This document shows, piece by piece, positions 61,566 through 64,000 of a stretch of DNA of 64,000 bases. The DNA is from Streptomyces sp. NBC_00078. GTDB lineage: Bacteria; Actinomycetota; Actinomycetes; Streptomycetales; Streptomycetaceae. Below the pieces are notes generated by a model. The model was given only the letters and a program-made list of their open reading frames with translations. It did not search any database and was not told the origin of the DNA. The stretch lies in NCBI RefSeq assembly GCF_026343335.1, contig NZ_JAPELX010000001.1, positions 8,432,001-8,496,000 of the forward strand, written 5' to 3'. Positions within the stretch are counted from its first letter, which is position 1. Each line of letters starts with the position of its first letter. The translations under genes were made by a program, and so were the position numbers.

Positions 61566-63020
61566 TCAGTCCGTGCCGGACTCCATCGCGGCGCGGTCAA
61601 GGAGCGCGTCCGCCTCGGACACCTCGCCGCGGGAGGCGATCGCCTCGGCGCCGCCCTCCGGCAGCTCCGGCATGGTGCCGATCAGCCCGGTCGCGGCCGC
61701 CTGCGAGGCGCCGATGGTGGGGCTGCCGGTGCCGATCAGACCGAGACCGACGTACTGCTCCAGCTTGGCGCGGGAGTCGGCGATGTCCAGGTTGCGCATG
61801 GTCAGCTGGCCGATCCGGTCCACCGGGCCGAAGGCGGAGTCCTCGGTCCGCTCCATCGACAGCTTGTCCGGGTGGTAGCTGAACGCCGGGCCCGTGGTGT
61901 CGAGGAGCGAGAAGTCCTCACCGCGCCGCAGCCGCAGGGTCACCTCGCCGGTGACGGCCGCGCCGACCCAGCGCTGCAGCGACTCACGGATCATCAGCGC
62001 CTGCGGGTCCAGCCAGCGGCCCTCGTACATGAGGCGGCCCAGACGCCGTCCCTCGTTGTGGTACTGGGCGAGGGTGTCCTCGTTGTGGATCGCGTTGACC
62101 AGGCGCTCGTACGCGTTGTGCAGCAGGGCCATGCCGGGCGCCTCGTAGATGCCGCGGCTCTTGGCCTCGATGATCCGGTTCTCGATCTGGTCGGACATGC
62201 CCAGGCCGTGGCGGCCGCCGATGGCGTTGGCCTCCATCACCAGGTCGACGGCGGAGGCGAACTCCTTGCCGTTGATCGTCACCGGGCGGCCCTGGTCGAA
62301 GCCGATCGTCACGTCCTCCGTGACGATCTCGACCTCGGGGTCCCAGAACCGCACGCCCATGATCGGCTCAACGGTCTCAACGCCCGTGTCGAGGTGTTCC
62401 AGGGTCTTGGCCTCGTGGGTGGCGCCCCAGATGTTGGCGTCGGTGGAGTACGCCTTCTCCGTGCTGTCGCGGTAGGGCAGGCCGTGCGTGAGCAGCCACT
62501 CCGACATTTCCTTGCGGCCGCCGAGCTCGGTCACGAAATTCGCGTCCAGCCAGGGCTTGTAGATGCGCAGGTGCGGGTTGGCGAGCAGGCCGTAGCGGTA
62601 GAACCGCTCGATGTCGTTGCCCTTGAAGGTCGAGCCGTCGCCCCAGATCTGGACGTCGTCCTCGAGCATCGCCCGCACCAGCAGCGTGCCGGTGACGGCG
62701 CGGCCGAGCGGAGTGGTGTTGAAGTAGGCGCGCCCGCCCGAGCGGATGTGGAACGCCCCGCAGGTGAGCGCCGCCAGGCCCTCCTCGACCAGTGCCGCAC
62801 GGCAGTCGACCAGGCGGGCGATCTCGGCACCGTAGGTCTTCGCACGACCGGGCACCGAGGCGATGTCTGGCTCGTCGTACTGACCGATGTCGGCGGTGTA
62901 GGTGCACGGGACGGCGCCCTTGTCGCGCATCCATGCGACCGCGACGGAGGTGTCGAGACCGCCGGAGAAGGCGATGCCGACGCGTTCGCCGGCGGGAAGG
63001 GAGGTGAGGACCTTGGACAT
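61566..63020 (-). CDS. argG: Argininosuccinate synthase
   Basis: 484 residues, the long (E. coli-like) form. GIAFSGGLDTSVAVAWMRD is the ATP pyrophosphatase loop, followed by citrulline- and aspartate-binding segments (YTADIGQYDEPDI, GDGSTFKGNDIERFYRYG). It joins citrulline and aspartate using ATP in arginine synthesis. The start at 63020 (MSKVLTSLPAGERV) matches relatives; an ATG at 63038 would add six residues. A GCATG-AC-CATGC site, like a Streptomyces ARG box, lies just upstream, suggesting ArgR control. In S. coelicolor argG lies apart from the other arg genes, as here. Confidence 0.95.
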   Translation of the reverse strand: MSKVLTSLPAGERVGIAFSGGLDTSVAVAWMRDKGAVPCTYTADIGQYDEPDIASVPGRAKTYGAEIARLVDCRAALVEEGLAALTCGAFHIRSGGRAYFNTTPLGRAVTGTLLVRAMLEDDVQIWGDGSTFKGNDIERFYRYGLLANPHLRIYKPWLDANFVTELGGRKEMSEWLLTHGLPYRDSTEKAYSTDANIWGATHEAKTLEHLDTGVETVEPIMGVRFWDPEVEIVTEDVTIGFDQGRPVTINGKEFASAVDLVMEANAIGGRHGLGMSDQIENRIIEAKSRGIYEAPGMALLHNAYERLVNAIHNEDTLAQYHNEGRRLGRLMYEGRWLDPQALMIRESLQRWVGAAVTGEVTLRLRRGEDFSLLDTTGPAFSYHPDKLSMERTEDSAFGPVDRIGQLTMRNLDIADSRAKLEQYVGLGLIGTGSPTIGASQAAATGLIGTMPELPEGGAEAIASRGEVSEADALLDRAAMESGTD

Positions 63021-63041
63021 AGGAAGAGTATGCATCATCTC

Positions 63042-63053
63042 GCATGGTCATGC
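63042..63053. promoter_or_regulatory. ARG-box-like site upstream of argG
   Basis: GCATGGTCATGC is a 5-bp-arm inverted repeat (GCATG/CATGC) within ATGCATCATCTCGCATGG and TCATGCAAAG. TGCAT-rich repeats are typical of Streptomyces ARG boxes bound by ArgR/AhrC. It lies 22-33 bp upstream of the argG start. Confidence 0.55.
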
Positions 63054-63113
63054 AAAGAGGGTTCCGGCAGGGTTCCTCTCCCCGAGGTGCCGCCATTCGG
63101 GCACCATGATCGT

Positions 63114-64000
63114 GTGACATACGCGGTGACTGTGGACATGGACCTTCCCAAGGGCGCCCCGGAGCTCGACGTTCTTCAACGGGAGGGCGTCGTCTTCCTG
63201 CTGCGCAGGGGCCTCGATTCGATCGCGGCCATCGAGGGACCCGACGGGATGGAAGTCGACCTGGTCGACGACGTCATCGCCGTCCACCCCGGCGGCGCCC
63301 TGCTCAAGCTCTTCATCGACGCTCCGGCACTGGAATTCGCCGAGGACGCCGCGCGTGAGGTGGTCGCGGAGCTGCTGGAACGGACCGAGCCGCTCGCCGA
63401 CTGGGAGATCACCCGCTGCGGGGTGGACCTGCACCCGGAACTGCTGCAGGAGAGCCTCGACGCGGCCGACGGCCCCGACGCCCCGCCGGCGGACCCCGCG
63501 GAACGGGCCCGCCGGCACGCCGAGGCCGAGCCCTCCGGCGGCACCGGCCGTGTCGACGAGGCGGCCGAGGCCGAGGACATGCGGAGCAGGCTCCGCGCCC
63601 TCGCGCCGAGTCTGCGGGCCTTCCCGCTCGAGGCGTTCGGCCACTCCGACGGCGAGGAGGAGGGGATCGTCAGCCGTGAGGCGGCGGAAGTGGCCGCCGG
63701 CGCTCTCGTGTACGCCATCGATCTTCTGGTCGACGAACTGTTCACGGATCTCGCGGGCCTTGAGGAGGACGGCCCCACCGTCGCCGAGGCCGACGCGCCG
63801 TTCATGATCCTCGACGAGCTGCCCCCGCAGCTCGGCCTGCAGTACACCGTCCTGTTCGTGCGCCGTCTCACCGTCACCGCCGTGACCATGACCGGCCGTC
63901 TCACCCAGCCGGACTTCGGCCGGCCGAGCTGCCTGGCCGAGGAACTGTTGCTGAAGTTCCTCGTCGCGCAGGCGGAGGCGACAGCGGATCTCTACGAGCT
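63114..64000 (+). CDS. Conserved actinobacterial protein of unknown function, partial
   Basis: At least 295 codons, open to the right edge of the window. A GTG at 63114 starts VTYAVTVDMDLPKGAPELDV. The protein is acidic with two apparent parts: residues about 1-120 (FLLRRGLDSIAAIEGPDGME, VIAVHPGGALLKLFID) and about 150-295 (RLRALAPSLRAFPLEAFGHS, AGALVYAIDLLVDELFTDLA). No signal peptide or membrane helix. It is divergent from argG. Continuous frame with strong third-position GC supports it as a gene. Function unknown. Confidence 0.75.
   Translation, partial: MTYAVTVDMDLPKGAPELDVLQREGVVFLLRRGLDSIAAIEGPDGMEVDLVDDVIAVHPGGALLKLFIDAPALEFAEDAAREVVAELLERTEPLADWEITRCGVDLHPELLQESLDAADGPDAPPADPAERARRHAEAEPSGGTGRVDEAAEAEDMRSRLRALAPSLRAFPLEAFGHSDGEEEGIVSREAAEVAAGALVYAIDLLVDELFTDLAGLEEDGPTVAEADAPFMILDELPPQLGLQYTVLFVRRLTVTAVTMTGRLTQPDFGRPSCLAEELLLKFLVAQAEATADLYE

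Overview
The window looks like a Streptomyces chromosome, probably an arm or other accessory region. The DNA is very GC-rich with strong third-position GC. Many genes have GTG starts. Typical actinomycete families are present: GlxA-type AraC regulator, FCD-GntR, PaaX, YheO-like PAS/HTH, an RsbW-like ATPase, a Streptomyces-type HelR helicase with its rifamycin-associated element, an LAxTG sortase substrate, and Tat-exported glycosidases with ricin-type lectin domains. No tRNA, rRNA or CRISPR array was seen.

Layout. 1-9.6 kb: the 3' end of a GH95 gene with two compensating frameshifts; a redox cluster (MarR regulator, azoreductase, nitroreductase, NmrA-type SDR, GlxA regulator, GAPDH); an MFS exporter; then a LacI regulator and a beta-helix/CBM protein joined head to head with both N-termini missing. 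9.6-19.1 kb: ordinary accessory genes (esterase, methyltransferase, ferritin-like protein, SDR with a convergent LysR gene, lipase, NCS1 permease, FCD-GntR). 19.2-21.5 kb: a cobalamin riboswitch leading into an ABC ATPase remnant that is cut at its Walker A motif by an IS1182-type element. 21.5-26.2 kb: an ole-like locus (OleD, OleC, OleA, ACP, KAS-II) resembling beta-lactone or olefin biosynthesis; OleC and OleA both lack their N-termini. 26.4-30.8 kb: TetR/SDR pair and helR with a rifamycin-associated element. 30.8-38.4 kb: zinc-ribbon membrane proteins, a pyruvyl-transferase-like protein, SDRs and PadR, among many gene fragments. 38.4-49.4 kb: a plant-polysaccharide island (GH43, SGNH esterase with lectin, GH3 remnant, GH62, GH115, GH53, GH5, broken esterase) with several candidate operators. 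49.7-56 kb: regulators, a decayed D-threonine-aldolase-like gene, a MaoC fragment and a cell-wall-anchored glycosidase. 56-64 kb: hexapeptide acyltransferase, Nudix, broken murJ, CBS protein, phosphoribosyltransferase, argG and a partial conserved protein.

How the genes fit together. The 38-49 kb island would act on arabinoxylan, glucuronoxylan, galactan and cellulose outside the cell. A near-identical 17-bp site lies upstream of both GH43 and GH62. A GAAGCGCTTC site occurs twice, and one near-consensus CebR-type box stands alone. The ole-like locus would condense two acyl chains, reduce the beta-keto product and close a beta-lactone.

The most striking overall property is gene breakage. There are at least a dozen truncated, frameshifted or internally deleted genes, several joined exactly where divergent promoters should be. 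Some frameshifts sit in C runs and could be sequencing or assembly errors. Others, such as a Trp-to-stop plus a Ser-to-Ala change in one esterase, look like real decay. Raw reads would decide this.
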